A DNA stretch of 64,000 nucleotides from Arthrobacter sp. Leaf141 (lineage in GTDB: Bacteria > Actinomycetota > Actinomycetes > Actinomycetales > Micrococcaceae), in NCBI RefSeq assembly GCF_001424565.1, contig NZ_LMOL01000005.1, positions 698,317-762,316 on the forward strand, written 5' to 3'. The notes under the pieces are model-generated. The model ran no database searches. It was not told where the DNA came from and saw nothing but the letters and a program-made list of their open reading frames with translations. Shown in pieces: positions 23,270-33,209 of this stretch. How positions within the stretch are numbered: the stretch's first letter is position 1; each line of letters starts with the position of its first letter. The translations under genes were made by a program, and so were the position numbers.

Positions 23270-24024
23270 CAGACGGCCCCCACCTGGTGGAAGCGCCGGA
23301 GCGCCGTGGCAAGATTGCGGACAAATGCCAGCCTCGCGCGCAGGATCTTGGAGGCCGAGCGGATGCCGCTGGGGGTCAGGTTCTCGCCGTGGAGCCGATG
23401 CAGGATGGTGTCTTCTTCCAGGTAAACGATCGAACGGTTGACGTTGCCCACAGTTGCTATCCACTGGTCGTGGGATTCGTCCATATAGGCGGGAAACGGC
23501 AGGATCTGGGCCAGGAGCACACGCCGGAATGCCATGGCACAGCCCCAGTGCAGCCGGTACCCCACCACGATGCCCGCAAGGTTCCGGACGGTGTGGTCCG
23601 AATCGGCCGCTTTCAGACGGATGTCGTGGAAGCGCCCTGAGGGCCCCTCAACGTGCCGGCAGTTGCTGACCACCATGTTTCGGCCGTCAAGGGCGGAGAT
23701 CATCCGTTCCACCCGGCCCGGCAGCCAGACATCATCCTGGTCCGAAAGGAACACGTATTCGCCGCGGGCTTCACCCAGGGCCCGTTCGAAAGTACGGACG
23801 TAGCCCACGTTGCGGTCGGCGTTGATCAGCCGGATCCGGGGGTCGTTCATGCCTGCGACCAGGTCGGACGTCGCGTCGGTGGAGCAGTCGTTGACCACCA
23901 CCAGTTCGTCGTGGGGTCCGATTTCCGGCAGGATCGAAGCGATTTGTTCTTCGATGTGGCGGGCGCCATTGTATGCCGCCATGCACACGCTGATGCGCGG
24001 CGAAGGGGCAGTTGCGGGCTCCAT
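23269..24024 (-). CDS. GT2 glycosyltransferase (WcaA-like)
   Basis: A 251-residue GT-A enzyme and the first gene of the seven-gene minus-strand glycan operon. Motifs: SVCMAAYNGARHIEEQIASI, ELVVVNDCSTDAT, and the metal motif FLSDQDDVWLPGRVERM, where the aspartates are diagnostic of capsule and O-antigen transferases that add rhamnose or similar sugars. The start ATG at 24024 follows GAGGAG on the minus strand. It diverges from the 24192 gene over a 167-bp regulatory region. Confidence 0.88.
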   Translation of the reverse strand: MEPATAPSPRISVCMAAYNGARHIEEQIASILPEIGPHDELVVVNDCSTDATSDLVAGMNDPRIRLINADRNVGYVRTFERALGEARGEYVFLSDQDDVWLPGRVERMISALDGRNMVVSNCRHVEGPSGRFHDIRLKAADSDHTVRNLAGIVVGYRLHWGCAMAFRRVLLAQILPFPAYMDESHDQWIATVGNVNRSIVYLEEDTILHRLHGENLTPSGIRSASKILRARLAFVRNLATALRRFHQVGAV

Positions 24025-24127
24025 AAGTTTTTTCTCCTCGGGCCTCCGGGCGGTGCCAGCGGGGCGGGCAGGGTCCCCAGCAGTCTAGCAAGCCGGGCCT
24101 GCAGGGAGGGACGCGGTGCCGGTCAAC

Positions 24128-24133
24128 TATAAT
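24128..24133 (+). promoter_or_regulatory. Probable -10 element for the 24192 gene
   Basis: A perfect TATAAT stands 59 bases before the 24192 start, in the divergent region 24025-24191 that is otherwise GC-rich. No convincing -35 hexamer is seen at the right spacing. Confidence 0.45.
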
Positions 24134-24191
24134 TGGTGGAACACTGCCGGCGAGCTCTTCGCGCGGAATCCACGGAAGGAACCTCAGGTCC

Positions 24192-25073
24192 ATGACCGTT
24201 GACGTAATGTTGCCGTACTACGGCGATGTCCATCAAATGAAGCTCGCAGCCCGCAGCGTGATGAATCAGGAAAACCAGGACTGGCGGCTCGTGGTTATCG
24301 ACGACGGCTACCCGGATCCCGAGCCTGAGCGCTGGTTTTCCACGATCACGGATCCCCGGGTCACGTACCTCAAGAACGAGCAGAACCTGGGTGCCAACGG
24401 AAATTACCGTAAGGCCCTGACCCTCGTCGAGGCACCGTATGTTGTCATCATGGGCGCAGACGACGTTATGCTGCCCAACTACCTTGACCTCGTAACGAGC
24501 GCGTTCGCGGAATACCCGAAGGCGGACGTGATCCAGCCGGGTGTCCAGGTGATCGACGAGCAGGGAATCGCCTGCACGCCGCTCGTGGATGCGGTGAAAA
24601 AGATCTACGCTCCCAAGACCAGCGAGCGGATCGAACTGAAGGGCGAAGTGATGGCCACCAGCCTGGTGCGTGCCGACTGGGCTTACTTCCCGTCCCTTGC
24701 CTGGCGCTCGGAGACTGTGAAGCGCATCGGCTTCACCGAGGGCCTGGATGTGGTCCAGGATCTTGCTCTCCTGCTGGACATCGCCGCCGAGCATGGTTCG
24801 ATGATTGTTGACCCGGTCCTGGCGTTCCTGTACCGCCGGCACTCGGCGTCTGACTCGTCGGTTCGCGCGCTTGACGGCCGCCGTTTTGATGAGGAACGAC
24901 GCTTCTTCCAGCAGCAGGCGGAACGTTTCGCGGCCATGGGTTGGAAGGGCGCCGCGAGGGCCGCGAACTTCCATACGACGTCCAGGCTCAACGCCGCGTC
25001 GTTGATCCTGAAGTCCGTCGGCAAAGGCAAGTTCGACTCGCTGCCCAGGCTGGCGAAGCACATCGTGCGTTAG
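24192..25073 (+). CDS. GT2 glycosyltransferase
   Basis: A 293-residue GT-A enzyme. It begins DVMLPYYGDVHQMKLAARSV, then RLVVIDDGYPDPEPERWF, NLGANGNYRKAL and the metal motif VVIMGADDVMLPNYLDL. The C-terminal half has LALLLDIAAEHGSMIVDPVL and YRRHSASDSS, usual in transferases of surface polysaccharides. It is a single gene on the plus strand, between two minus-strand glycan operons, closed by a long hairpin. AAGGAA lies upstream of the ATG. Donor sugar unknown. Confidence 0.88.
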   Translation: MTVDVMLPYYGDVHQMKLAARSVMNQENQDWRLVVIDDGYPDPEPERWFSTITDPRVTYLKNEQNLGANGNYRKALTLVEAPYVVIMGADDVMLPNYLDLVTSAFAEYPKADVIQPGVQVIDEQGIACTPLVDAVKKIYAPKTSERIELKGEVMATSLVRADWAYFPSLAWRSETVKRIGFTEGLDVVQDLALLLDIAAEHGSMIVDPVLAFLYRRHSASDSSVRALDGRRFDEERRFFQQQAERFAAMGWKGAARAANFHTTSRLNAASLILKSVGKGKFDSLPRLAKHIVR

Positions 25074-25095
25074 GAAGCCCCGTAACGGAGTGGGC

Positions 25096-25147
25096 TTAAC
25101 GCCGTCGGGTCCCCAACAGAACACTGTTGGGGACCCGATCGCGTTAA
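25096..25147. terminator. Bidirectional terminator after the 24192 gene
   Basis: A long hairpin: a 14-bp perfect stem (25105-25118 with 25125-25138) with loop GAACAC, extended outward by TTAACGC/GCGTTAA (25096-25102 with 25141-25147). It separates the 24192 gene from the convergent rml operon end. Confidence 0.8.
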
Positions 25148-25155
25148 CGGGACCG

Positions 25156-25542
25156 TCAGCCCTCCGGGTCCGCTGCACCGGCGTTCCGGGTGCCGGACTC
25201 GAAACGGTGCTGCAGGACTTTCAGCTCGGATTTGAGGATTGCCACTTCCTCGCACAGGATCCTGACCTCGTCCTCGGCCTGGGACTGTTCCCGGGACAGG
25301 TGGAGGCAGACGCCCACCAGCAGCACAAGCGTCATGATGAACAGCAGGTTAGCCGGGACCTGGATGCCCAGCAGCCCGCTGGCTTTTTCCAGCAGGGAGG
25401 GGAAGGCCGACAGCAGGAGGGTGCCGATGCCCACCACAATCCAGAGGATGGCGTACTTTTCCCGTAGTTTCTGGCGGCGGAGCATTTCGAAAACAAAAAA
25501 GAGTATTGCCAGGACGACAATGGAGCCCATCAGGAGCGACAT
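25156..25542 (-). CDS. DUF2304 membrane protein
   Basis: A 128-residue protein with three membrane segments (about 2-20, 31-50, 66-86) and a C-terminal coiled-coil-like helix (90-118, SREQSQAEDEVRILCEEVAI onward). DUF2304 proteins are often found directly after DPM1-like glycosyltransferases, as here (10 bases between the genes), and are thought to help the partner at the membrane. Last gene of the rmlB operon. The biochemical role is unknown. Confidence 0.85.
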   Translation of the reverse strand: MSLLMGSIVVLAILFFVFEMLRRQKLREKYAILWIVVGIGTLLLSAFPSLLEKASGLLGIQVPANLLFIMTLVLLVGVCLHLSREQSQAEDEVRILCEEVAILKSELKVLQHRFESGTRNAGAADPEG

Positions 25543-25552
25543 GTTGGATTTC

Positions 25553-26272
25553 CTAGTTGGTAGACGGCTCGGTTTTTTTCCGGGTCAGCGCGAACAGGAG
25601 CGCCAATCCGGAGCGTCCAAGGTACATCGCTGCCTTGACAGGGTTGTGGCTCGGCGTGCCACCCTGCCGCTCCCGCATGGACACGCCGACCTGCTGGACT
25701 GTACAGCCTGAGCGGATCGCGACGACCAGGGAATCGATGGTGTCCCCGAGGTACTCGGCAGGGTAGTGATCCACGTACTGGCGGATGGCCTTGGAGTTCG
25801 CCGCCCGGAATCCTGAGGTGACGTCGGTGAGTTTTGTTCCGGCCAACCGGGAGATGGTCCAGGCCAGGACGTTCATGGCCCACTTGCGGGGGCCGCGGAC
25901 CTCGTAGTTGCCTTTGTCCGCGAATCTGGCGCCGATGGCAATGTCCGCGTGTTCGAGGCCGTCCAGGACGGCTTTGATGTCCCTGGGATCGTGCTGTCCG
26001 TCTGCGTCCACCTGGATCACCTGGCTGTACCCGTGGGTCTTGGCGTATTTGAAGCCCGTCCGCATGGCGCCGCCCACCCCCATGTTGAACGGCAGTTGCA
26101 GCACGATGGCCCCGGCGGCCCGGGCCACGTCCGCGGTGTTGTCCCGCGACCCGTCGTCCACCACCAGCACGTCGCAGGAAGGCCCGAATTCAAAGACCTC
26201 CGTGATGGTTTTCCCAACGGATTCTGATTCGTTCCATGCAGGCATGATGACCAGAGTGTCGGACCGTGTCAC
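25553..26272 (-). CDS. DPM1-like GT2 glycosyltransferase
   Basis: A 239-residue polyprenyl-phosphate sugar synthase type. Motifs: TLVIMPAWNESESVGKTI, DVLVVDDGSRDNTADVA, FNMGVGGAMRTGFKYA, the metal site VIQVDADGQHDP, and DVTSGFRAANSKAIRQY. It probably loads a sugar from a nucleotide donor onto undecaprenyl phosphate, giving a substrate for the GT-C-like membrane proteins of this locus. The start is GTG at 26272, overlapping the rmlC-rmlD stop (GTGA). DUF2304 follows. Confidence 0.9.
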   Translation of the reverse strand: MTRSDTLVIMPAWNESESVGKTITEVFEFGPSCDVLVVDDGSRDNTADVARAAGAIVLQLPFNMGVGGAMRTGFKYAKTHGYSQVIQVDADGQHDPRDIKAVLDGLEHADIAIGARFADKGNYEVRGPRKWAMNVLAWTISRLAGTKLTDVTSGFRAANSKAIRQYVDHYPAEYLGDTIDSLVVAIRSGCTVQQVGVSMRERQGGTPSHNPVKAAMYLGRSGLALLFALTRKKTEPSTN

Positions 26273-27693
26273 TTCGCGCGGTCCACATTCTCGACGTAGC
26301 TCTTGAGGCGCGTTGAAACGAGCGGAAGCTCCAGCCCGGAAGCTTTGATCTTGGCCAGGTCCAGTGCGCTGTTCAGAGGGCGGGGGGCTGCGGACTTGCC
26401 CTTGAAGTACTCCTCGGTACTCACCCCGGTCACCGACCCGCGCGGTTTGCCGGACAGCTCGTAAACGTCCGCTGCAATGTCAGCCCACGACTGCGGCTCG
26501 CCGTCGTTGCTGAGGTTGTAGGTCCCGTACGCTGCACCTGACGTCAGCAGATGCCTGATGCCGGCCGCGATGTCGCTGGTGAAGCTGAGGCGTCCCACCT
26601 GGTCGTTGACCACCGACGGTTCAATGCCGCGGTCCGCCAGCGAGGCCATGGTCCGGACGAAGTTGTTGCCTTCGCCGATCACCCAGCTGGTCCGCACGAT
26701 GTAGTGGCGCGGAACCACGCTGACGATCGCGTCGCCGGCGGCTTTCGTTTGGCCATAGACGCCGAGCGGCGTCAGCGGTTCCGTTTCGTGGTGGACTGCC
26801 AGGCCGCCGTCGAACACGTAATCGGAGGAGACGTGCACCAGCGTGAGGTCATGTTCGACGGCGGTCCGCGCCAAACGCGATACGGCGGCGACGTTGACGG
26901 CCCAGGCGGCCTCGCGGCCTTCGGGGGTCTCCGCGGTGTCCACGGCGGTGTAGGCGGCCGCGTTGATGATCGTGGAGTAGTTCTTCCAGTTCCGGCCGGC
27001 GAAGGCTTCGTCGCTGCCGAGGTCGAACCCGGCGCGGCCGGCGAACTCAACGGAAGGGTCGCCGTCGTACAACCCGCGGAGGGCCTTGCCCAACTGGCCG
27101 TCGGCACCCACCACCAGGGTCTTTTTCGCGGGCATGGGGATCACGTCAGCCAGGCGCGGGTGCGCCTTGTCCTTGTCGGACAGCTCCGCCTGCGCCAGGG
27201 AAATGGGCCACTGGATCGCTGAAACCTCATCCGCAAGGTTGAGGAACGTGTACTGGCCCTGCGCGTCCGCTGACCAGTGGTCGTTGACCAGGTACGTGTA
27301 CGCGGTGTTGTCCTCGAGGGTCTGGAACGCGTTGCCCACGCCGCGGGGAATGAAGATCGCCTGGCTGGCGTCCATTTCGGCGGTGAAGACGGCGCCGAAC
27401 GACGGGCCTTCGCGCAGGTCAACCCACGCGCCGAAAATCCGGCCGGTGGCCACGGAGATGAATTTGTCCCACGGCTCCGCGTGGATGCCGCGGGTGGTGC
27501 CCGCCTTCTCGTTGAAGGAAATGTTGTTCTGGACAGGCTGGAAATCCGGCAGGCCCAGGGCCACCATCTTTTCCCGCTGCCAGTTTTCCTTGAACCAGCC
27601 GCGGTTGTCGCCGTGGACGGGCAGATCGTAAAGGACAACGCCCGGAATGGGTGTTTCCGTGGCCGTCAGCTTTTTGCCGAACTCGATGGCCAT
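26269..27693 (-). CDS. rmlCD: Fused RmlC-RmlD: dTDP-4-dehydrorhamnose epimerase/reductase
   Basis: A 474-residue two-domain protein. Residues 1-185 form a cupin like RmlC (3,5-epimerase), with His71 in TTRGIHAEPWDK and Lys77. Residues 190-474 form a Rossmann-fold RmlD (4-reductase), with GADGQLG at 196-202, VSSDYVFDGG, and the catalytic Tyr313-x3-Lys317 (YGQTK). Together they would perform the last two steps to dTDP-L-rhamnose. In the epimerase half, the usual catalytic tyrosine region (YKxTxxYY in classical RmlC) reads YLVNDHW, and the GFAHGF segment reads GVGNAF, so the epimerase half may be altered. Two bases separate the end of rmlB from the gap before this ATG; they form one operon. Confidence 0.9.
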   Translation of the reverse strand: MAIEFGKKLTATETPIPGVVLYDLPVHGDNRGWFKENWQREKMVALGLPDFQPVQNNISFNEKAGTTRGIHAEPWDKFISVATGRIFGAWVDLREGPSFGAVFTAEMDASQAIFIPRGVGNAFQTLEDNTAYTYLVNDHWSADAQGQYTFLNLADEVSAIQWPISLAQAELSDKDKAHPRLADVIPMPAKKTLVVGADGQLGKALRGLYDGDPSVEFAGRAGFDLGSDEAFAGRNWKNYSTIINAAAYTAVDTAETPEGREAAWAVNVAAVSRLARTAVEHDLTLVHVSSDYVFDGGLAVHHETEPLTPLGVYGQTKAAGDAIVSVVPRHYIVRTSWVIGEGNNFVRTMASLADRGIEPSVVNDQVGRLSFTSDIAAGIRHLLTSGAAYGTYNLSNDGEPQSWADIAADVYELSGKPRGSVTGVSTEEYFKGKSAAPRPLNSALDLAKIKASGLELPLVSTRLKSYVENVDRAK

Positions 27694-27696
27694 GGG

Positions 27697-29620
<1,924 letters not shown>

Positions 29621-29650
29621 GCGCGCCGCACACTCCAGAGCCGGCGGACT

Positions 29651-29700
29651 GCTCCCCGGATGCCGACGGATATTCCGTCCGGCGTTCGGGGAGCATTTTC
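29651..29700 (+). terminator. Terminator of rmlA
   Basis: Hairpin with outer arms TGCTCCCCG (29651-29659) and CGGGGAGCA (29688-29696), plus an inner GCCGACGG/CCGTCCGGC pairing with one bulge, followed by TTTT at 29697-29700 on the plus strand. Confidence 0.75.
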
Positions 29701-29723
29701 GTTAATTGCGTCAACAACACAAA

Positions 29724-29760
29724 AGGGCCCGGCGACGGTGCGTTACCGTGTCCGGGCCCT
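29724..29760 (-). terminator. Terminator of the GH25-LGFP gene
   Basis: Arms 29724-29739 and 29745-29760 pair over 14 of 16 positions. On the minus strand the stem is followed by TTTGTGTTGTT, a T-rich tail. Confidence 0.72.
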
Positions 29761-29780
29761 CCTTCTGCTGGTGCCGCGTG

Positions 29781-32702
29781 CTAGGACACTGTGGTCCAGA
29801 CACCGCGTGAAGCGGTCCAGTTGACCCGGCCGCCCTGGAAGTTCTGGCTGCAGGAACCGTTGCCGGGCGTGCACGTCTGGCTTGACGTGGGGAAGCCGAG
29901 CCGGCCCGCCTCGAACCCCTGGGTTGCCCAGGCTTGCTGGATGGGGCCTGGCGTGAGGGGATGGGCGCCGCTGGTGGGCGACCACATGATGGTTCCCTTT
30001 TCGAAGTTCTGGAAACACCCTCCGCTGCGCAGGCCGCAGGTCGTTCCGCTGGTGGGGTAGCCCAGGGACCCGGTCTCATACCCGGAGGTGGCCCACCTGG
30101 CCCGGATGGGGGCCGAGGTCAGAGCGTGCGCCCCGGTTGAGGGCGAGTACATGACGGTTCCCTTGGTGAAGTTCTGGAAACAGCCGTTTTTCTGCAGGCC
30201 GCAGATTTGCCCGCTGACCGGGTAGCCAAGTTTTCCACCTTCGAAGCCGGAACCGGCCCAGGCGTCCCGGACGGGGCCAAACATGACGGCGTTGGCGCCG
30301 CTGGCCTTGGACCACATGACGGTTCCGGCCGAGTAGTTCTGGAAGCAACCGCCACCCGCCAGTCCACAAACAACGCCGGATGCCGGGTAGCCGAGGGTGC
30401 TGTTCTCGAATCCGGCCTTCTGCCAGAAGTCGCGGATGGGGCCGTTGATGCTGGGCTGGGCGCCGGTCTTTGGTGAGTACATCAGGGCTCCCTTCTCAAA
30501 CATCTGGAAGCAGCCTGCGTCCTTGAGTCCGCAGTACTGGCCTGAGGTTGGGAACCCCAGCGTACCGGTGCCCCAGCCGGATGTTGCCCATCCTGCAGCC
30601 ATGGGTCCGGCTGGAACGGTCGCAGGGGGAGTGGCGCGGGAGTAGGCGGCGACGCCTTTTTCAAACGGCTGCCGGCACTGGGTCTGCGCATCGGAGCAGG
30701 TTGCAGTGCCGGTGGGGTAGCCCAGGCTCCCGTTTTCAAAACCGGTGCTCTGCCAGTAGGAGAGCAGTTTGCCGGTGACCGGGAATGCCCCGGTGGCAGG
30801 TGAGAACAGGAGAGTTCCCTTCTGGAACAGTTGGTAGCAGCCGCCGGCCCGGATGCCGCAGACTTCCCCGCCGATGGGGTAGCCGATCGGTTCGCCCCGG
30901 GTCAGTGCCGCCTTCCATGAGTCAGCCATGCCCAGGTAGATGGGCCAGGCGCCTGTGGTTGAGGTCCAGGCCACCACTCCGCCCGTGAAATTCTGGCGGC
31001 AGGTGGAGGCTGCGCAGGTGGCTTCCGCCGCAGGGTAGCCCAGGAGGCCGTTTTCATAGCCGGCACGGCCCCAGGCGTCCAGCAGGGGGCCGGCCTTGAC
31101 CAGCTTCGCAGCCGTTGCTGGGCTCCAGAGGACCGTTCCGGCCTCGAACAACTGGAAGCAGCCGCCTGCTTTGAGGCCGCACACGGCGTTGCTGGTGGGG
31201 TAGCCCAGGGCGCCGTTCTCATAGCCCCTGGCCGCCCAGTAATCCCGGATGGCGCCGAAGCCGAGGACTGATGCGCCGGTTGCAGGGGACCAGAGGATGG
31301 AGCCGCCCTGGTAGTTCTGGAAGCAGCCACCCTTCTTGAGCCCGCATACCACCCCTGATGTGGGGTAGCCCAGGGATCCGTTTTCGAAGCCGTTCCGCTG
31401 CCAGGCGTCCCTGATGGGTCCGTTGAGGCTCGGTTGTGCGCCCAGGTCAGGCGACCACATGATGGCGCCGCCCTGGTAGACGCGGTAACAGCCGCCATCC
31501 CGGAGTCCGCAGACGATGTCGCTGGTGGCAGCCCCGAGGGCGGGCAGCGTGGCACGCAGCGCATTGATGGGCGCCGCGGCCGCCACGTTGTTGCTGTTCG
31601 ACGCGAAGGCCTTCAGCCCTGCCAGGTCACCGTTCCACACGTTTGAGTCGCCGGCCAGAGGTCCGGTGCTGCTGTACTGCCAGATGCTGTAGGTGTTCCA
31701 GCTGCCGGTGGGAACGGCGCCGGCGTTGTTTGTCGGGGCGCCGGGGTAGGCGGCAACCCAGAGGGGGTAGTCTCCGAACCCTGTCGGGTTGCCGAGGCAC
31801 TGGTTCCACCATGAGGTGTTGGTGTAAATGGCGGGCAGGCGCCCTGTCAGCGACCTGACGGTGTTGCCGAAGTCCCTGACCCAGGCGCCAAGCTGCGCGG
31901 CGGACATGTCGTAGCAGGTGTTGCCGTAGTAGATCCCGTCGATGGTCCGGCCCTCGTAGGGGTTGAACTCGAAGTCCAGGACAGGCGGCAGCGTTGAGCC
32001 GTCGGCTGACCAGCCGCCGCCGTTGCGGACGAAGTACCGGGCCTGCTCGGCGCCGGAGGACCTGTTGGGGATGGCGAAGTGGTAGGCGCCGCGGATCATC
32101 CCGACGTTGCGTGAACCCTGGTACTGGGATGAGTAGGACGGATTTGTGTAGTACGTGCCTTCGGTGGCCTTGACGTACGCGAAGCGCGCGCCCATGTTCC
32201 ACTGCTGGTTCCAGTCCACGCTTGGCTGGTGTCCGCTGACATCCAGGCCCTGGACGCCAAAGGTGGGCATCCACGTGCCTTCGGCGGACAGCGATTCGGA
32301 GCGGAGTAACCGTGCTGAGGAACTCTTGGCGGTCACCCGCGCTGACCGTTGACCCATTTCGGCCCCGCCGGCCGCCAGCACGTCTGCCATGGATTCGTTA
32401 AGGGTTGGCTCAGGTGACGGTGCTGCGGGGGCCGGCGCAGGCGCCGGTAGGGTCTGTGCCGGGGCGGGAGCTGTCGGTGTGGCGGAGGGCGACGGGGCCG
32501 GTGCGGCGGGTGTGGTCTGCTGAGCGCCGGTGCCGGTTGCCGGCTTGCTGGTTTCCACCGCCGATCCGGACACGGGCGGGACTGTGGGCTGCGGCGTTAC
32601 TGCCGAGGCGATGCCCGGCCCTGCTATCAGGGACGCTGCCAGCGCGGCCGCGCCAATCAGGCTGAGAAAGGGTCGTGAGACAGGCGACGGGCGCGACTTC
32701 AT
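29781..32702 (-). CDS. Secreted GH25 muramidase with ten LGFP repeats
   Basis: A 973-residue exported protein. A signal peptide (about 1-34, LSLIGAAALAASLIAGPG then ASA) is followed by a Pro/Ala/Thr-rich linker (36-105), a GH25 lysozyme domain (about 145-365; GLDVSGHQPSVDW with Asp154, VLDFEFNP with Asp243 and Glu245, WQYSSTG), and then one partial and ten full LGFP repeats of about 50 residues (LGYPTSG, CGL, GGCFQN, WSP pattern). GH25 cleaves the N-acetylmuramic acid link of peptidoglycan; LGFP repeats are thought to hold proteins on the cell wall. The start at 32702 has GGAG five bases upstream. The conserved cysteine pairs in most repeats are probably disulfides. Confidence 0.93.
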   Translation of the reverse strand: MKSRPSPVSRPFLSLIGAAALAASLIAGPGIASAVTPQPTVPPVSGSAVETSKPATGTGAQQTTPAAPAPSPSATPTAPAPAQTLPAPAPAPAAPSPEPTLNESMADVLAAGGAEMGQRSARVTAKSSSARLLRSESLSAEGTWMPTFGVQGLDVSGHQPSVDWNQQWNMGARFAYVKATEGTYYTNPSYSSQYQGSRNVGMIRGAYHFAIPNRSSGAEQARYFVRNGGGWSADGSTLPPVLDFEFNPYEGRTIDGIYYGNTCYDMSAAQLGAWVRDFGNTVRSLTGRLPAIYTNTSWWNQCLGNPTGFGDYPLWVAAYPGAPTNNAGAVPTGSWNTYSIWQYSSTGPLAGDSNVWNGDLAGLKAFASNSNNVAAAAPINALRATLPALGAATSDIVCGLRDGGCYRVYQGGAIMWSPDLGAQPSLNGPIRDAWQRNGFENGSLGYPTSGVVCGLKKGGCFQNYQGGSILWSPATGASVLGFGAIRDYWAARGYENGALGYPTSNAVCGLKAGGCFQLFEAGTVLWSPATAAKLVKAGPLLDAWGRAGYENGLLGYPAAEATCAASTCRQNFTGGVVAWTSTTGAWPIYLGMADSWKAALTRGEPIGYPIGGEVCGIRAGGCYQLFQKGTLLFSPATGAFPVTGKLLSYWQSTGFENGSLGYPTGTATCSDAQTQCRQPFEKGVAAYSRATPPATVPAGPMAAGWATSGWGTGTLGFPTSGQYCGLKDAGCFQMFEKGALMYSPKTGAQPSINGPIRDFWQKAGFENSTLGYPASGVVCGLAGGGCFQNYSAGTVMWSKASGANAVMFGPVRDAWAGSGFEGGKLGYPVSGQICGLQKNGCFQNFTKGTVMYSPSTGAHALTSAPIRARWATSGYETGSLGYPTSGTTCGLRSGGCFQNFEKGTIMWSPTSGAHPLTPGPIQQAWATQGFEAGRLGFPTSSQTCTPGNGSCSQNFQGGRVNWTASRGVWTTVS

Positions 32703-32984
32703 ATGAACTCCGGTGATAGGGCCGCTCCCCAGAAGCGAGCCATCAGAATCTGCTGATCCCGGACAAACAACACATCCGGGATTCCGCAGGGGAATGTCAG
32801 AGACAACTGGCTGGGCCAACGTAGCACCATGTGCTAAATGTGACCAGTGTTTCAGTTGATTCCAATGTGACCATTATGCAGGCAGACGCAAGGGGCCGGA
32901 AGTCACACGGCATCCTCATCTTTTGCGGGGCAGAGTCGGCGCCGGAAACGGGCGGAAAGGCGCGTGGAGACACCGGCGCGCGGA

Positions 32985-33180
32985 GGTCTTCCACATTCGT
33001 GCGGGAACACCTTGGCGCTCCTCCGCCCAACACGCCGTATGAGATTTACGTGGCGCGGAACGGGGCGTCGGAACTGTCCGCGCTGAGCGATCAGCAGGTC
33101 CGCGGCGTCGTAGAACGGATGCTCGAAAGCTCAGGACGGCGCCTGGACGGGCCCTCACGCGTCGTGGACGCGTCCCTCGT
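32985..33180 (+). pseudogene. Decayed fragment of cpaF with its leader
   Basis: Bases 33029-33178 match intact cpaF bases 37305-37457 (codons 87-137) at roughly 85 percent by eye, with an in-frame 6-base loss; translated, NTPYEIYVARNGASELSAL, VERMLESSGRRLD and VVDASL are recognisable. Bases about 32988-33020 match the cpaF upstream leader at 36951-36975 (ttccacattcg then ccttggc). About 330 bases between leader and codon 87, including the N-terminal coding part, are missing, and nothing after codon 137 remains. No start or ATPase motif survives, so this is a relic, although the frame is open over a longer stretch. Confidence 0.82.
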
Positions 33181-33209
33181 CTGCACAGCTTTACTCTGCA
33201 CAGCTTTAC
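33180..33209. repeat. Perfect 15-bp tandem repeat at the relic boundary
   Basis: The unit tctgcacagctttac occurs twice head to tail (33180-33194 and 33195-33209). It begins where similarity to cpaF stops and covers the stop codon of the lipoprotein gene, so it marks the junction of two unrelated pieces. Confidence 0.9.
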
